NCBI RefSeq assembly: GCF_001636055.1
Contig: NZ_CP011789.1
Location: forward strand, 1,240,001 to 1,304,000
Length of the DNA: 64,000 nucleotides
Direction of reading: 5' to 3'
Source: Pseudomonas putida
GTDB lineage: Bacteria; Pseudomonadota; Gammaproteobacteria; Pseudomonadales; Pseudomonadaceae
Of this stretch, positions 38,062 through 55,254 are shown piece after piece. The first letter of the stretch is position 1. Each line of letters starts with the position of its first letter. Position numbers and translations under genes: made by a program. Below the pieces are notes generated by a model. The model was not told the DNA's origin and made no database searches. It was given only the letters and a program-made list of their open reading frames with translations.

Positions 38062-39987
38062 ATGGGCAAAATCATCGGTATCGACCTGGGGACGACCAAC
38101 TCGTGCGTCTCCATTCTGGAAAACGGTAACGTCAAGGTCATCGAGAACGCCGAAGGTGCGCGTACCACCCCTTCGATCGTGGCCTACGCCAACGACGGCG
38201 AAATCCTGGTTGGCCAGTCGGCCAAGCGCCAGGCCGTCACCAACCCGCACAACACCTTGTTCGCAGTGAAGCGCCTGATCGGCCGCCGCTTCGAAGAAGA
38301 CGTCGTGCAGAAAGACATCAAGCTGGTGCCTTACAAGATCGTCAAGGCCGGCAACGGTGACGCCTGGGTCGAGGCTGCTGGCAAGGAAATGGCTCCGCCG
38401 CAGATCAGCGCCGAAGTCCTGAAGAAAATGAAGAAGACCGCCGAAGACTACCTCGGCGAGCCTGTCACCGAAGCGGTCATCACCGTTCCGGCCTACTTCA
38501 ACGACAGCCAGCGCCAGGCTACCAAGGATGCCGGTCGCATCGCCGGTCTGGACGTCAAGCGCATCATCAACGAACCGACCGCTGCTGCACTGGCCTATGG
38601 CATGGACAAGGCCAAGGGCGACCACACCGTCATCGTCTATGACCTGGGTGGTGGTACCTTCGACGTGTCGGTCATCGAAATCGCCGAAGTCGACGGTGAG
38701 CATCAGTTCGAAGTACTGGCCACCAACGGTGACACCTTCCTGGGTGGTGAAGACTTCGACATGCGCCTGATCGACTACCTCGTCGACGAGTTCAAGAAAG
38801 AGTCCGGCATGGACCTGAAGAACGATCCGCTGGCACTGCAGCGTCTGAAAGAAGCCGCTGAAAAGGCCAAGATCGAGCTGTCTTCCGCCCAGTCGACCGA
38901 CGTCAACCTGCCGTACATCACTGCTGATGCAACCGGTCCGAAGCACCTGAACGTGAAGATCTCCCGCGCCAAGCTGGAGTCGCTGGTCGAAGACCTGGTC
39001 AGCCGTACTATCGAGCCTTGCCGCATCGCCCTGAAAGATGCCGGTATCGATGCGAGCAAGATCGACGACGTGATCCTGGTCGGTGGCCAGACCCGTATGC
39101 CGCTGGTACAGAAAGCGGTCGCCGATTTCTTCGGCAAGGAAGCGCGCAAGGACGTCAACCCGGACGAAGCCGTTGCCATGGGTGCAGCCATCCAGGGCGC
39201 CGTACTGGCCGGTGACGTGAAGGACGTCCTGCTGCTCGACGTCAGCCCGCTGACCCTGGGTATCGAAACCATGGGTGGCGTGATGACCGCGCTGATCGAG
39301 AAGAACACCACCATCCCGACCAAGAAGTCGCAGGTGTTCTCGACTGCCGACGACAACCAGGGTGCAGTGACCATCCACGTCCTGCAGGGCGAGCGCAAGC
39401 AGGCCGCGCAGAACAAGTCGCTGGGCAAGTTCGACCTGTCGGACATCCCGCCAGCTCCGCGTGGCGTTCCACAGATCGAAGTGACCTTCGACATCGACGC
39501 CAACGGCATCCTGCACGTAGGCGCCAAAGACAAGGCCACCGGCAAGGCTCAGTCGATCGTGATCAAGGCCAACTCCGGCCTGTCGGACGAAGAGATCGAG
39601 CGCATGGTGCGTGACGCCGAGGCCAACGCCGAGGAAGACCGCAAGTTCGAAGAGCTGGCCGCTGCCCGCAACCAGGGTGATGCGCTGGTTCACTCGACCC
39701 GCAAGATGGTCGTCGATGCCGGTGACAAGGCTACTGCCGAGGAAAAGGCTGCGATCGAAGCTGCCGTGGTTGCCCTGGAAGCCGCCGTCAAGGGCGACGA
39801 CAAGGCCGCCATCGACGCCAAGGTCGAGGAGCTGTCCAAAGTCTCCGCGCCAGTTGCCCAGAAGATGTATGCCGAGCAACAGGCTCAGCAGCCTCAAGGC
39901 GGCGCCCAGCAGGCCGAGCCGGAAGCCAAGCACGATGACGTGGTTGACGCCGAGTTCGAGGAAGTGAAAGACAACAACAAGCAGTAA
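38062..39987 (+). CDS. dnaK: Chaperone DnaK (Hsp70)
   Basis: A 641-residue Hsp70. The ATPase domain opens with [10 protein letters not shown], with the phosphate motif [16 protein letters not shown] and the [10 protein letters not shown] segment. The substrate domain and a helical lid follow, ending in [15 protein letters not shown] site precedes the ATG. It works with GrpE upstream and DnaJ downstream. Confidence 0.98.
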   Translation: MGKIIGIDLGTTNSCVSILENGNVKVIENAEGARTTPSIVAYANDGEILVGQSAKRQAVTNPHNTLFAVKRLIGRRFEEDVVQKDIKLVPYKIVKAGNGDAWVEAAGKEMAPPQISAEVLKKMKKTAEDYLGEPVTEAVITVPAYFNDSQRQATKDAGRIAGLDVKRIINEPTAAALAYGMDKAKGDHTVIVYDLGGGTFDVSVIEIAEVDGEHQFEVLATNGDTFLGGEDFDMRLIDYLVDEFKKESGMDLKNDPLALQRLKEAAEKAKIELSSAQSTDVNLPYITADATGPKHLNVKISRAKLESLVEDLVSRTIEPCRIALKDAGIDASKIDDVILVGGQTRMPLVQKAVADFFGKEARKDVNPDEAVAMGAAIQGAVLAGDVKDVLLLDVSPLTLGIETMGGVMTALIEKNTTIPTKKSQVFSTADDNQGAVTIHVLQGERKQAAQNKSLGKFDLSDIPPAPRGVPQIEVTFDIDANGILHVGAKDKATGKAQSIVIKANSGLSDEEIERMVRDAEANAEEDRKFEELAAARNQGDALVHSTRKMVVDAGDKATAEEKAAIEAAVVALEAAVKGDDKAAIDAKVEELSKVSAPVAQKMYAEQQAQQPQGGAQQAEPEAKHDDVVDAEFEEVKDNNKQ

Positions 39988-40188
39988 TGCCTGCATGTTG
40001 TCGGCCAGTTCATCGCCATTGGTCGGTGAACTGGTAGGATGTCGCCGCGCGGGGGCTTGCTCCCGCGTTGGCGTGTCTGGAACACGGGAAATATTTCCAG
40101 CATCTGTCAGGGCGCATCAGGCGTGTTGCGGCAGGTGCTGACGGCACGGTGCACAGATGCCGAAAGCCCTCAAGAGTGCAAATGACCT

Positions 40189-42133
<1,945 letters not shown>

Positions 42134-42270
42134 GCCGTCACTGCCGACGTCGTTCTGTCGCAATCATGTGTTTTAGAGGCACATATGCGGTAGACCGAAA
42201 CCTCACTTTTCTGTAAACTACAGCTTTAGTGTATCCACTAAAAGCGCGCAGAGAATTGAATTCAGCACAT

Positions 42271-42310
42271 AAAAGCGGGGTGACGTATCCATACGGCACT
42301 CCGCTTTTTT
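42271..42310 (+). terminator. Strong intrinsic terminator/attenuator before carA
   Basis: AAAAGCGGGGTG (42271-42282) pairs with CACTCCGCTTTT (42297-42308), and CGTAT/ATACG extends the stem after one mismatch. A six-T run follows. It is 137 bases after dapB but only 46 before carA. Two smaller dyads lie upstream (CTGTA-AAC-TACAG at 42211-42223; TTTAGTG-TATC-CACTAAA at 42225-42242). It may end dapB transcripts, attenuate carA, or both. Confidence 0.75.
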
Positions 42311-42355
42311 GCAACCTGCGATCGCCCCTTCATGCGTCATTTACGGGAGGTCTTC

Positions 42356-43492
42356 TTGACAAAGCCAGCCATACTCGCCCTTGCTGATGGCAGCATTTTT
42401 CGCGGTGAGGCCATTGGGGCCGACGGGCAAACCGTTGGTGAGGTGGTGTTCAACACCGCTATGACCGGCTACCAGGAAATCCTTACAGACCCTTCCTACG
42501 CCCAGCAAATCGTTACCCTGACTTACCCGCACATCGGCAATACCGGCACCACCGCCGAAGACGCCGAGTCCGATCGCGTCTGGTCCGCGGGCCTGGTGAT
42601 TCGCGACCTGCCGCTGCTGGCCAGCAACTGGCGTAACACTCAGTCCCTGCCGGACTACCTCAAGGCCAACAATGTCGTGGCCATCGCCGGTATCGATACC
42701 CGTCGCCTGACCCGCATCCTGCGTGAGAAAGGCGCACAGAACGGCTGCATCCTGGCCGGTGACGATATCAGCGAAGAGGCCGCCATCGCGGCTGCACGTG
42801 CCTTCCCGGGCCTCAAGGGCATGGATTTGGCCAAAGTGGTCAGCACCAAGGAGCGCTACGAGTGGCGTTCCAGCGTGTGGGAGCTGAAGACCGACAGCCA
42901 CCCGACCCTCGAAGCGTCCGAGCTGCCGTATCATGTCGTCGCTTACGACTACGGCGTCAAGCTGAACATCCTGCGCATGCTGGTTGCTCGCGGCTGCCGC
43001 GTGACCGTGGTACCTGCCCAGACGCCGGCAAGCGAAGTGCTGGCCCTCAACCCTGACGGCGTGTTCCTGTCCAACGGCCCTGGCGATCCCGAGCCGTGCG
43101 ACTACGCGATCCAGGCGATCAAAGAGATTCTCGAGACCGAGACTCCGGTGTTCGGCATCTGCCTCGGCCACCAGTTGCTGGCCCTGGCCTCCGGTGCCAA
43201 GACCGTCAAGATGGGGCACGGCCATCACGGTGCCAACCACCCGGTCCAGGACCTGGATACCGGTGTGGTCATGATCACCAGCCAGAACCACGGTTTCGCC
43301 GTCGACGAAGCCACCCTGCCGGGCAATGTGCGCGCCATCCACAAGTCGCTGTTCGACGGCACCCTGCAGGGTATCGAGCGTACCGACAAGAGCGCGTTCA
43401 GCTTCCAGGGCCACCCTGAAGCGAGCCCAGGCCCGACCGATGTCGCGCCACTGTTCGATCGTTTCATCGATGCCATGGCCAAGCGCCGCTGA
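42356..43492 (+). CDS. carA: Carbamoyl-phosphate synthase small subunit (glutaminase)
   Basis: A 378-residue amidotransferase supplying ammonia from glutamine for arginine and pyrimidine synthesis. The class I glutaminase motif is [12 protein letters not shown] with the catalytic cysteine, and the His-Glu pair is in GHPEASPGP. The start is TTG at 42356 behind a GGGAGG site; this gives the same length and N-terminus ([12 protein letters not shown]) as other Pseudomonas CarA proteins. carB follows after 106 bases. Confidence 0.94.
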   Translation: MTKPAILALADGSIFRGEAIGADGQTVGEVVFNTAMTGYQEILTDPSYAQQIVTLTYPHIGNTGTTAEDAESDRVWSAGLVIRDLPLLASNWRNTQSLPDYLKANNVVAIAGIDTRRLTRILREKGAQNGCILAGDDISEEAAIAAARAFPGLKGMDLAKVVSTKERYEWRSSVWELKTDSHPTLEASELPYHVVAYDYGVKLNILRMLVARGCRVTVVPAQTPASEVLALNPDGVFLSNGPGDPEPCDYAIQAIKEILETETPVFGICLGHQLLALASGAKTVKMGHGHHGANHPVQDLDTGVVMITSQNHGFAVDEATLPGNVRAIHKSLFDGTLQGIERTDKSAFSFQGHPEASPGPTDVAPLFDRFIDAMAKRR

Positions 43493-43598
43493 GCATCCTG
43501 CATCAAGGCCCCGGACCGGCACACGCCGCGTCCGGAAGCGCCTGACCCAGATTGTTCAAGACGGCTTGCCGACTGACCCGCGGATTTGAGTGACAACC

Positions 43599-46816
<3,218 letters not shown>

Positions 46817-46820
<4 letters not shown>

Positions 46821-47299
46821 GCATTACCAAGTACCCGATGACCGTCCAGGGCGCTCGCGCCCTGGAAGAAGAGCATTTGTTCCTGAGCAAGACCGAGCGT
46901 CCACGTCTGAGCCAGGCGATCGGCGAGGCTCGTGAGCTCGGCGATCTCAAGGAAAATGCCGAGTACCACGCCGCCCGTGAGGAGCAGGGCATGGTCGAGG
47001 CGCGTATCCGCGACATCGAAGGGCGTCTGCAGAACTCGGTGGTGATCGATGTCACCACCATCGCCCATACCGGCAAGGTGATTTTCGGGACCACCGTGGA
47101 TCTGGAGAATACCGAGACCGGCGATCAGGTGACCTACCAGATCGTTGGCGAGGATGAAGCGGACATCAAGAAAGGCAAGCTCTCGGCGAGCGCGCCTATC
47201 GCCCGTGCCATCATTGGCAAGGAAGAGGGTGATACGGTCGTGGTCAAGACGCCGAGCGGCACCGTCGAGTACGAGATTGTCGAAGTCAAGCACATCTGA
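46817..47299 (+). CDS. greA: Transcript cleavage factor GreA
   Basis: A 160-residue GreA with an N-terminal coiled coil ([20 protein letters not shown], acidic tip) and a C-terminal FKBP-like domain ([21 protein letters not shown]). It rescues backtracked RNA polymerase. The ATGA overlap with carB implies coupling; carA-carB-greA is the known Pseudomonas operon order. Confidence 0.95.
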
Positions 47300-47726
47300 T
47301 CGGCGCCAGCGCGCGCCGTCCCTCGAGGGCATCCTCTGGCAACTGGCCCAGGTATTCTGGGTCGGTGGTCTGTGGGTGTTTCATGTGGGGCTGGTGCCGG
47401 CGCTGAAGGTCAGCGGCCTTGCGCCATTATTGGTGCAGGACATCGCCGGGCAGATCGATCGCTGGTTGATCGGCGTGGCGCTGCTCGGGCTGTTGACCCA
47501 GTTGGCAGTGCTGGCGAGGGTGGATGGCCTGGCGGCTTGGTGGCGGCAGTTCCGCGGCCAGATGCTGTTGCTCGGCTTTGGTGCCTGTGTCGGCTACTAC
47601 ACGCTGCGCTACGGGATTTCCGTAGGGGAGCGCTGGCAGATGTTCTGTTTCCTGGTGCTGGGCTTTTCTGGCATCGTGCTGGTGGCCCAGCCGGTCCCGG
47701 TCAGGGTGCGCAAGGCGCGCCACTGA
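47277..47726 (+). CDS. Small DUF4149-like membrane protein
   Basis: About 149 residues with four hydrophobic segments; the first (LAQVFWVGGLWVFHVGLVPAL) resembles the start of DUF4149/TMEM205-like proteins. Function is unknown. The reading frame is clear, but the start is not: no ATG is available near the 5' end. TTG at 47277 (overlapping greA by 23 bases) is the best candidate. It follows greA and is convergent with yhbY. Family assignment is tentative. Confidence 0.65.
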   Translation: MSKSSTSDRRQRAPSLEGILWQLAQVFWVGGLWVFHVGLVPALKVSGLAPLLVQDIAGQIDRWLIGVALLGLLTQLAVLARVDGLAAWWRQFRGQMLLLGFGACVGYYTLRYGISVGERWQMFCFLVLGFSGIVLVAQPVPVRVRKARH

Positions 47727-47738
47727 CCGGCGCCACCC

Positions 47739-48047
47739 TTACTTGTAGCGGTGGATGTTGGACAGCTGCTTGTTCGGCTGTGGGTTCTTGCGATAGATCA
47801 GTGCCTTCTTGCCAATGGTCTGTACCAGCTCGGCACGGCCTGCCTTGCACAGTGCTGCAATAGCGGCGGCGCGCTCTTCGCGATCTTCCGAGCGAATTTC
47901 GACCTTGATCAGTTCGTGATCGGCCAGCGCACGCTCCAGTTCGGCGATCACGCCTTCATTCAAGCCGTTACCGGCAACGATCAGGACCGGTTTCAGGTCG
48001 TGACCAATAGACTTGTACTGTTTCTTCTGCTCGTTATTGAGCGGCAT
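47739..48047 (-). CDS. yhbY: CRS1/YhbY-domain RNA-binding protein
   Basis: A 102-residue single-domain protein associated with 50S pre-ribosomes. The conserved KPVLIVAGNGLNEGVIAELE and the GKKALIYRKN end are family marks. The ATG at 48047 gives the normal length. It is divergent from rlmE with 102 bases between, the conserved arrangement near ftsH. Confidence 0.92.
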   Translation of the reverse strand: MPLNNEQKKQYKSIGHDLKPVLIVAGNGLNEGVIAELERALADHELIKVEIRSEDREERAAAIAALCKAGRAELVQTIGKKALIYRKNPQPNKQLSNIHRYK

Positions 48048-48149
48048 AATCTGACCCTTTTCGTCTGATTCTGTAAAATTGGTGGCCATTTTACCCGAGG
48101 GCCACTGGCTCCGCCCAGTCAATCACGACGCTAATCATCGAGGTGCCCC

Positions 48150-48776
48150 GTGGCGCAGCGTTCCAAAAGCAGCCATAACTGGCTGAGAGAGCATTTCAAC
48201 GATCCTTTCGTCAAGCAGGCGCAGAAGGACGGCTACCGCTCGCGTGCGAGCTACAAACTGCTGGAGATCCAGGAAAAGGACCGCCTCATCCGCCCCGGCA
48301 TGAGCGTTATCGACCTTGGTGCTGCGCCGGGCGGCTGGTCGCAGGTGACCAGTCGTCTGATTGGTGGTCAAGGACGTCTGATTGCCTCCGACATCCTGGA
48401 AATGGACTCGATCCCTGACGTGACCTTCATCCAAGGCGATTTCACCCAGGATTCGGTACTCGAGCAGATTCTCCAGGCGGTCGGCGATTCGCATGTGGAC
48501 CTTGTGATTTCCGATATGGCCCCCAATATGAGTGGTACGCCCGCTGTGGACATGCCGCGAGCCATGTTCCTTTGCGAACTCGCCCTGGATCTGGCAACCC
48601 GTGTGCTCAAGCCCGGTGGTGACTTCCTGATCAAGATTTTCCAGGGAGAAGGCTTCGATGTGTACCTCAAGGACGTGCGCAGCAAGTTCGACAAGGTGCA
48701 GATGCGCAAGCCGTCGTCCTCTCGGGATCGGTCCCGTGAACAGTACTTGCTGGCCAGGGGGTACAAGGGCGAGTGA
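48150..48776 (+). CDS. rlmE: 23S rRNA 2'-O-methyltransferase (U2552)
   Basis: A 208-residue FtsJ/RrmJ-type methyltransferase acting on the A-loop of 23S rRNA in the 50S subunit. SAM motif [14 protein letters not shown] and the K-D-K-E residues ([29 protein letters not shown]) are visible. GTG start at 48150. It is the usual upstream neighbour of ftsH. Confidence 0.95.
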   Translation: MAQRSKSSHNWLREHFNDPFVKQAQKDGYRSRASYKLLEIQEKDRLIRPGMSVIDLGAAPGGWSQVTSRLIGGQGRLIASDILEMDSIPDVTFIQGDFTQDSVLEQILQAVGDSHVDLVISDMAPNMSGTPAVDMPRAMFLCELALDLATRVLKPGGDFLIKIFQGEGFDVYLKDVRSKFDKVQMRKPSSSRDRSREQYLLARGYKGE

Positions 48777-48793
48777 GCGGGCGCTTGCGGGCT

Positions 48794-48818
48794 GGCCGAT
48801 AGTTATTTCCAATCGGCC
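48794..48818. repeat. Hairpin in the rlmE-ftsH gap
   Basis: GGCCGAT (48794-48800) and ATCGGCC (48812-48818) form a stem around an 11-base loop, 18 bases after the rlmE stop. No T-run follows. The rest of the 194-base gap should hold the ftsH promoter, but I see no confident match to sigma-70 or RpoH consensus. Confidence 0.45.
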
Positions 48819-48970
48819 GCGGCCTCAGGATCGTCCGAACTTCGTGTAGTCTAGGTTTCACAAAGGGTTACAGACGGTGCCTGCGGATGCGCAGGTAATG
48901 TAGTAAGTTAGGGCGGTGAATATCATGCGAGGCACGGCTGCGTCGTGCGCCGACCTCAGAGGGTAGCTAA

Positions 48971-50887
<1,917 letters not shown>

Positions 50888-50895
50888 GGGTTCAT

Positions 50896-51747
50896 ATGAC
50901 CTCTCAGCAGTACCCGACCCGGTTGCCTTGCGGCAACCGGGTTCTTGATTTGTCCCGTACCCATGTCATGGGTATCCTCAACGTCACCCCTGATTCATTT
51001 TCCGACGGCGGTCGCTTCAGCCGCCGTGACGAGGCCTTGCGCCATGCCGAGGCCATGGTCGCGGCGGGTGCCACGCTTATCGATGTAGGTGGCGAGTCTA
51101 CTCGTCCCGGCGCTCGCGCAGTGTCGCCCGTCGAGGAGCTGGAGCGGGTCGCTCCGATCGTCGAGGCGATCAGCAGTCGCCTTGATGTCATCATCTCCGT
51201 CGATACCTCTACGCCCGCGGTAATGCGCGAGACGGCTCGGCTTGGCGCCGGGCTGATCAACGATGTGCGTGCCCTGGAGCGCGATGGTGCGCTGGATGCT
51301 GCGGCCGACACCGGCCTGCCGGTATGCCTGATGCACATGCGCGGTGAGCCGGGTAACATGCAGGACAATCCGCGGTATGACGACGTCACCCAAGAGGTGG
51401 CTAGCTATCTGGAGCGGCGTATGGCTGCCTGCGCGGCAGTCGGCATCGGTGCGGAACGAATCATTCTTGATCCGGGCTTCGGGTTCGCCAAGAACCTGGC
51501 GCACAACCTGAGCCTGTTCAAGCATATGGAAGCACTCTATCGCTTGGGACGGCCGCTGCTGGTGGGCGTCTCGCGCAAGAGCATGATCGGCCAGGCGCTG
51601 GATCGTCCGGTCGGCGAGCGGCTGTACGGCAGCCTCGCACTGGCGGCATTGGCCATGACCATGGGGACGAGCATCCTGCGCGTGCATGATGTGGCCGAGA
51701 CTGTCGATGTGGTGCGCATGATCGCTGCGGTACAGAGCGCCGAATAA
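50896..51747 (+). CDS. folP: Dihydropteroate synthase
   Basis: A 283-residue TIM-barrel enzyme joining p-aminobenzoate to dihydropterin pyrophosphate in folate synthesis; the sulfonamide target. Signatures are [15 protein letters not shown] and [12 protein letters not shown]. It begins 8 bases after ftsH and precedes glmM by 17 bases, the classic ftsH-folP-glmM order. Confidence 0.96.
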   Translation: MTSQQYPTRLPCGNRVLDLSRTHVMGILNVTPDSFSDGGRFSRRDEALRHAEAMVAAGATLIDVGGESTRPGARAVSPVEELERVAPIVEAISSRLDVIISVDTSTPAVMRETARLGAGLINDVRALERDGALDAAADTGLPVCLMHMRGEPGNMQDNPRYDDVTQEVASYLERRMAACAAVGIGAERIILDPGFGFAKNLAHNLSLFKHMEALYRLGRPLLVGVSRKSMIGQALDRPVGERLYGSLALAALAMTMGTSILRVHDVAETVDVVRMIAAVQSAE

Positions 51748-51764
51748 GAACGTTTGGAGTTCCT

Positions 51765-53105
51765 ATGAGCAGAAAATACTTTGGTACCGATGGTATCCGT
51801 GGCCGCGTTGGCGAATATCCGATCACTCCCGACTTCATGCTGAAGCTCGGCTGGGCGGCGGGCATGGCCTTCCGCAAGCAGGGCAACTGCCGCGTTCTGG
51901 TGGGCAAGGATACCCGTATCTCCGGCTACATGTTCGAGTCGGCTCTGGAGGCCGGCCTCTCGGCTGCCGGCGCTGACGTGATGCTCCTCGGGCCGATGCC
52001 GACCCCGGCCATCGCCTACCTGACCCGTACCTTCCATGCTGAAGCGGGTATCGTCATCAGTGCTTCGCACAATCCGCATGATGACAACGGCATCAAGTTC
52101 TTCTCGGGCAACGGTACCAAGCTGCCAGACGAGGTCGAGCTGATGATCGAGGAGTTGCTCGATCAGCCGATGAATGTGGTCGAGTCGAGCAAACTGGGCA
52201 AGGTTTCTCGCATCAACGACGCTGCCGGTCGCTACATCGAGTTCTGCAAGAGCAGCGTGCCTAGCAGCACTGATTTCGCCGGCCTCAAGTTGGTCGTCGA
52301 TTGCGCCCATGGTGCCACCTACAAGGTCGCTCCCAGCGTGTTCCGCGAGCTGGGTGCCGATGTCACTGTGCTGCATGCCCAGCCTGATGGTTTGAACATC
52401 AACGAGGGCTGTGGCTCCACGCATATCGAGTCGTTGCAGGCGGCCGTGCTGGTGGGGCATGCCGATCTGGGTATTGCCTTCGATGGCGATGGCGACCGTG
52501 TACTGATGGTCGACCATACGGGAGCGATCGTCGACGGTGACGAGCTGCTGTTCATCATTGCCCGCGACCTGCAGGAACGAGGCAAGCTGCAGGGTGGGGT
52601 AGTTGGCACGCTCATGAGTAACCTGGGCCTGGAGCTGGCGCTCAAGGACCTCGACATTCCATTCGCACGCGCCAAGGTCGGTGACCGCTATGTCATGGCC
52701 GAGCTGCTTGAACGCGAATGGCTGCTCGGTGGTGAGAATTCCGGCCATGTGGTGTGCTGCAACCACACCACCACAGGCGACGCGATCATTGCGGCACTGC
52801 AGGTGTTGATGGCGCTCAAGCGTCGTGGTGAAAACCTTGCCCAGGCCCGTCAGGCGATTCGCAAATGCCCGCAGGTACTGATCAATGTCCGTTATGCCGC
52901 CGGTAGTGCCGATCCGCTGGAAAATCCTGCCGTGCAGGAAGCCAGTGCCAAGGTCACCGAGGCGATGGCTGGCCGTGGCCGTGTGCTGCTGCGCAAGTCC
53001 GGGACCGAGCCGCTGCTGCGAGTGATGGTCGAGGGCGACGACGAAAGTCAGGTGCGCAGCCATGCCGAAGCCTTGGCCAAGGTCGTTGCAGAAGTTTGTG
53101 CCTGA
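51765..53105 (+). CDS. glmM: Phosphoglucosamine mutase
   Basis: A 446-residue alpha-D-phosphohexomutase converting glucosamine-6-phosphate to glucosamine-1-phosphate for peptidoglycan and LPS. The phosphoserine is Ser101 in ISASHNP; the metal loop is DGDGDR; the sugar-phosphate loop [12 protein letters not shown] is near the C-terminus. GGAG precedes the ATG. Confidence 0.96.
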   Translation: MSRKYFGTDGIRGRVGEYPITPDFMLKLGWAAGMAFRKQGNCRVLVGKDTRISGYMFESALEAGLSAAGADVMLLGPMPTPAIAYLTRTFHAEAGIVISASHNPHDDNGIKFFSGNGTKLPDEVELMIEELLDQPMNVVESSKLGKVSRINDAAGRYIEFCKSSVPSSTDFAGLKLVVDCAHGATYKVAPSVFRELGADVTVLHAQPDGLNINEGCGSTHIESLQAAVLVGHADLGIAFDGDGDRVLMVDHTGAIVDGDELLFIIARDLQERGKLQGGVVGTLMSNLGLELALKDLDIPFARAKVGDRYVMAELLEREWLLGGENSGHVVCCNHTTTGDAIIAALQVLMALKRRGENLAQARQAIRKCPQVLINVRYAAGSADPLENPAVQEASAKVTEAMAGRGRVLLRKSGTEPLLRVMVEGDDESQVRSHAEALAKVVAEVCA

Positions 53106-53171
53106 AAGACGCTTGCCAGCGCGATTCTGGTTGGGTAAGATCTGCGCCCACTTTGACCGACGAGGTAGAGC

Positions 53172-53927
53172 ATGCGTCGCCCCATGGTAGCTGGTAACTG
53201 GAAGATGCACGGTACCCGCGCCAGCGTCGCTGAGCTGAGCCTGAGCCTGAGTAATCTGGCTCTTCCGAGTGGTGTCGAAGTTGCGGTGTTTCCGCCGTCG
53301 TTGTTCATCAATCAAGTCATTGATGAGTTGAGCGGCAAGGGGATCATCGTTGGAGCACAGAATTCTGCAGTACAGCCCGAACAGGGTGCGCTGACAGGTG
53401 AAGTTGCACCTAGTCAGTTGGCTGAAGTCGGTTGCAAGTTGGTGTTGATTGGCCATTCGGAGCGTCGCCAGATTATTGGTGAAACGGACGAAGTGCTGAA
53501 TCGCAAGTTTGCAGCCGCACAGGCAAGTGGTTTGAAGCCGGTGCTCTGCGTAGGGGAAACTCTCGAGGAGCGCGAGGCTGGCAGGACGCTCGAAGTTGTC
53601 GGGCGTCAACTAAGCAGTGTTATCGATGCATTCGGTATCAAGGCTTTTGCCAATGCAGTAATTGCCTATGAGCCTGTATGGGCCATTGGCACTGGTTTGA
53701 CGGCCTCGCCTCAGCAAGCCCAGGATGTGCATGCTGCCATCCGTGCGCAGCTGAAGGCGCTGGACGCCGAAGTTGCAGCGAATGCGCAACTTCTCTACGG
53801 CGGTAGCGTGAAGGCGGCCAATGCGGCCGAACTGTTCGGCATGCCGGATATTGATGGGGGGCTCATTGGTGGAGCATCCCTGAACGCAGACGAATTCGGT
53901 GCAATTTGTCGCGCCGCAGGAAACTGA
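53172..53927 (+). CDS. tpiA: Triosephosphate isomerase
   Basis: A 251-residue TIM barrel. Active-site residues are in NWKMHG (Lys), IGHSERR (His) and [11 protein letters not shown] (Glu). It interconverts dihydroxyacetone phosphate and glyceraldehyde-3-phosphate. It lies 66 bases after glmM and 4 bases before secG. Its base composition is visibly lower in GC than the flanking genes, with more TTG, GTT and ATT codons. Confidence 0.96.
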   Translation: MRRPMVAGNWKMHGTRASVAELSLSLSNLALPSGVEVAVFPPSLFINQVIDELSGKGIIVGAQNSAVQPEQGALTGEVAPSQLAEVGCKLVLIGHSERRQIIGETDEVLNRKFAAAQASGLKPVLCVGETLEEREAGRTLEVVGRQLSSVIDAFGIKAFANAVIAYEPVWAIGTGLTASPQQAQDVHAAIRAQLKALDAEVAANAQLLYGGSVKAANAAELFGMPDIDGGLIGGASLNADEFGAICRAAGN

Positions 53928-53931
53928 ACAT

Positions 53932-54324
53932 ATGCTGGAAACAGTCGTAGTTGTTTTTCATCTGTTGGCTGCACTGGCGCTGGTAGCGCTGGTTCTGATG
54001 CAACAGGGTAAAGGTGCGGAAGCAGGTGCATCTTTCGGCGCAGGTGCTTCAAATACTGTGTTCGGAAGCCAAGGTTCTGCTACCTTCCTGAGTAAATTTA
54101 CTGCTATACTTGCTGCCACTTTCTTTTTGACTGCACTTGGGTTAGGATACTTCGCCAAGCAGCAGGCACACCAGCTGACTCAAGCCGGTTTGCCAGATCC
54201 AGCAGTGCTGGAAGTTAAAGAGCAAAAGCCGGCAGTAAATGATGATGTACCGGTGCTCCAGGAACAGAAGAGTGAAGCCGCCCCAAAAGGTGACGTCCCT
54301 CCTCCTACCGAAGAGCAGAAGTAA
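53932..54324 (+). CDS. secG: Preprotein translocase subunit SecG
   Basis: A 130-residue SecG with two membrane helices (residues 2-20 and about 52-72) and the conserved [20 protein letters not shown] loop. The C-terminal half is an extended, charged and proline-rich tail. AGGAA precedes the ATG at 53932, which almost abuts tpiA. Like tpiA it has lower GC. tRNA-Leu follows 21 bases later and may be on the same transcript. Confidence 0.93.
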   Translation: MLETVVVVFHLLAALALVALVLMQQGKGAEAGASFGAGASNTVFGSQGSATFLSKFTAILAATFFLTALGLGYFAKQQAHQLTQAGLPDPAVLEVKEQKPAVNDDVPVLQEQKSEAAPKGDVPPPTEEQK

Positions 54325-54345
54325 CGGGTTTCAAGATGTAATATT

Positions 54346-54431
54346 GCCGAGGTGGTGGAATTGGTAGACACGCAACCTTGAGGTGGTTGTGCCCATAGGG
54401 TGTAGGGGTTCGAGTCCCCTTCTCGGTACCA
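54346..54431 (+). tRNA. tRNA-Leu (GAG)
   Basis: An 86-base class II tRNA with encoded CCA. The anticodon loop TTGAGGT (54378-54384) gives anticodon GAG at 54380-54382. It has a long variable arm, a GGTTCGAGTCC T-arm, and an acceptor stem with G-U end pairs. It reads CUU/CUC leucine codons. Position after secG is conserved in gammaproteobacteria. Confidence 0.96.
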
Positions 54432-54444
54432 ATTGAAGCATGAG

Positions 54445-54466
54445 AGCCCGCTTTAGCGGGCTTTCT
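54445..54466 (+). terminator. Terminator after tRNA-Leu
   Basis: AGCCCGC-TTTA-GCGGGCT followed by TTCTT; a 7-base-pair GC stem 14 bases past the tRNA. Confidence 0.8.
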
Positions 54467-54529
54467 TGCAGGTGGAGGTCGGATTGACCCTGCACAGGGT
54501 TCGGTCTTATACTTTCGCCCCAGCTTTGT

Positions 54530-54606
<77 letters not shown>

Positions 54607-54616
54607 GCTTCAGCGG

Positions 54617-54639
54617 AGCCCCTTTTCAGGGGCTTTTTG
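54617..54639 (+). terminator. Terminator after tRNA-fMet
   Basis: AGCCCC-(6-base loop)-GGGGCT followed by TTTT, 10 bases past the tRNA. It should end part of the initiator-tRNA transcripts before rimP. Confidence 0.8.
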
Positions 54640-54685
54640 CTAGCTGAACAGTTCTTCGCGTCGTTGTTCAACGGCGCTTTCAGGG

Positions 54686-54710
54686 ATGGGCGCTTCGCCC
54701 ATTTTTTATT
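54686..54710 (+). terminator. Second intrinsic terminator just before rimP
   Basis: ATGGGCG-CTT-CGCCCAT followed by TTTTTATTT, ending only about 27 bases before the rimP start. With the terminator at 54617 it makes a tandem block between metY and the protein genes, suggesting regulated read-through. Confidence 0.8.
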
Positions 54711-54736
54711 TGCACAGCATGCACGAGGGGGTTCAG

Positions 54737-55195
54737 GTGTCGAGCAAGCTAGAACAGTTGCAGGCCTTGTTGGCCCCGGTTGTCGAGGGTCTGGGCTATC
54801 AGTGCTGGGGGATCGAATACGTTTCCCAGGGTAAGCATTCGGTACTACGCATCTATATCGACAAGGAAGACGGCATCCTGGTGGACGACTGCGAAGCGGT
54901 CAGCCGTCAGGCCAGCGCCATTCTTGATGTGGAAGATCCGATCAGCAGTGAATACACCCTTGAGGTGTCCTCTCCAGGCATGGATCGCCCGCTGTTCACA
55001 CTGGAACAGTTTGCTTCGCATGCGGGCGAGCAAGTGAAGATCAAGCTGCGTACGCCCTTCGAGGGTCGTCGTAACTTCCAGGGCCTTCTCCGCGGTGTGG
55101 AGGATCAGGACGTGGTGATCCAGGTGGATACCAACGAATTCCTGCTGCCGATCGACTCGATCGACAAGGCCAATATTATTCCCAGTTTTGACTGA
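54737..55195 (+). CDS. rimP: Ribosome maturation factor RimP
   Basis: A 152-residue 30S assembly factor. It carries the family segments [20 protein letters not shown] and [15 protein letters not shown] at 54737 has a GAGGGGG site and gives the start MSSKLEQL of other Pseudomonas RimP proteins. Longer ATG starts at 54686 or 54719 would put the terminator hairpin inside the gene or lack a ribosome-binding site. nusA begins 59 bases later. Confidence 0.93.
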   Translation: MSSKLEQLQALLAPVVEGLGYQCWGIEYVSQGKHSVLRIYIDKEDGILVDDCEAVSRQASAILDVEDPISSEYTLEVSSPGMDRPLFTLEQFASHAGEQVKIKLRTPFEGRRNFQGLLRGVEDQDVVIQVDTNEFLLPIDSIDKANIIPSFD

Positions 55196-55254
55196 GACGT
55201 GCCGGGCCCGGCGGACATTCCGGGCCTAATGGCTTGCGCAAGGCGAGGCGTACG

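Noticed and set aside
38041..39996. 651-codon minus-strand frame opposite dnaK, and a similar 642-codon frame opposite ftsH (48956-50884)
   Set aside because: Both are antisense shadows of highly biased, GC-rich core genes.
42356..42361. TTGACA hexamer at the carA start as a -35 box
   Set aside because: No -10 box 16-18 bases downstream; the TTG is better explained as the start codon behind GGGAGG.
42229..42393. Possible leader-peptide frame (GTG at 42229) upstream of carA
   Set aside because: No ribosome-binding site, no run of regulatory codons, and it reads into carA out of frame; not convincing as an attenuator peptide.
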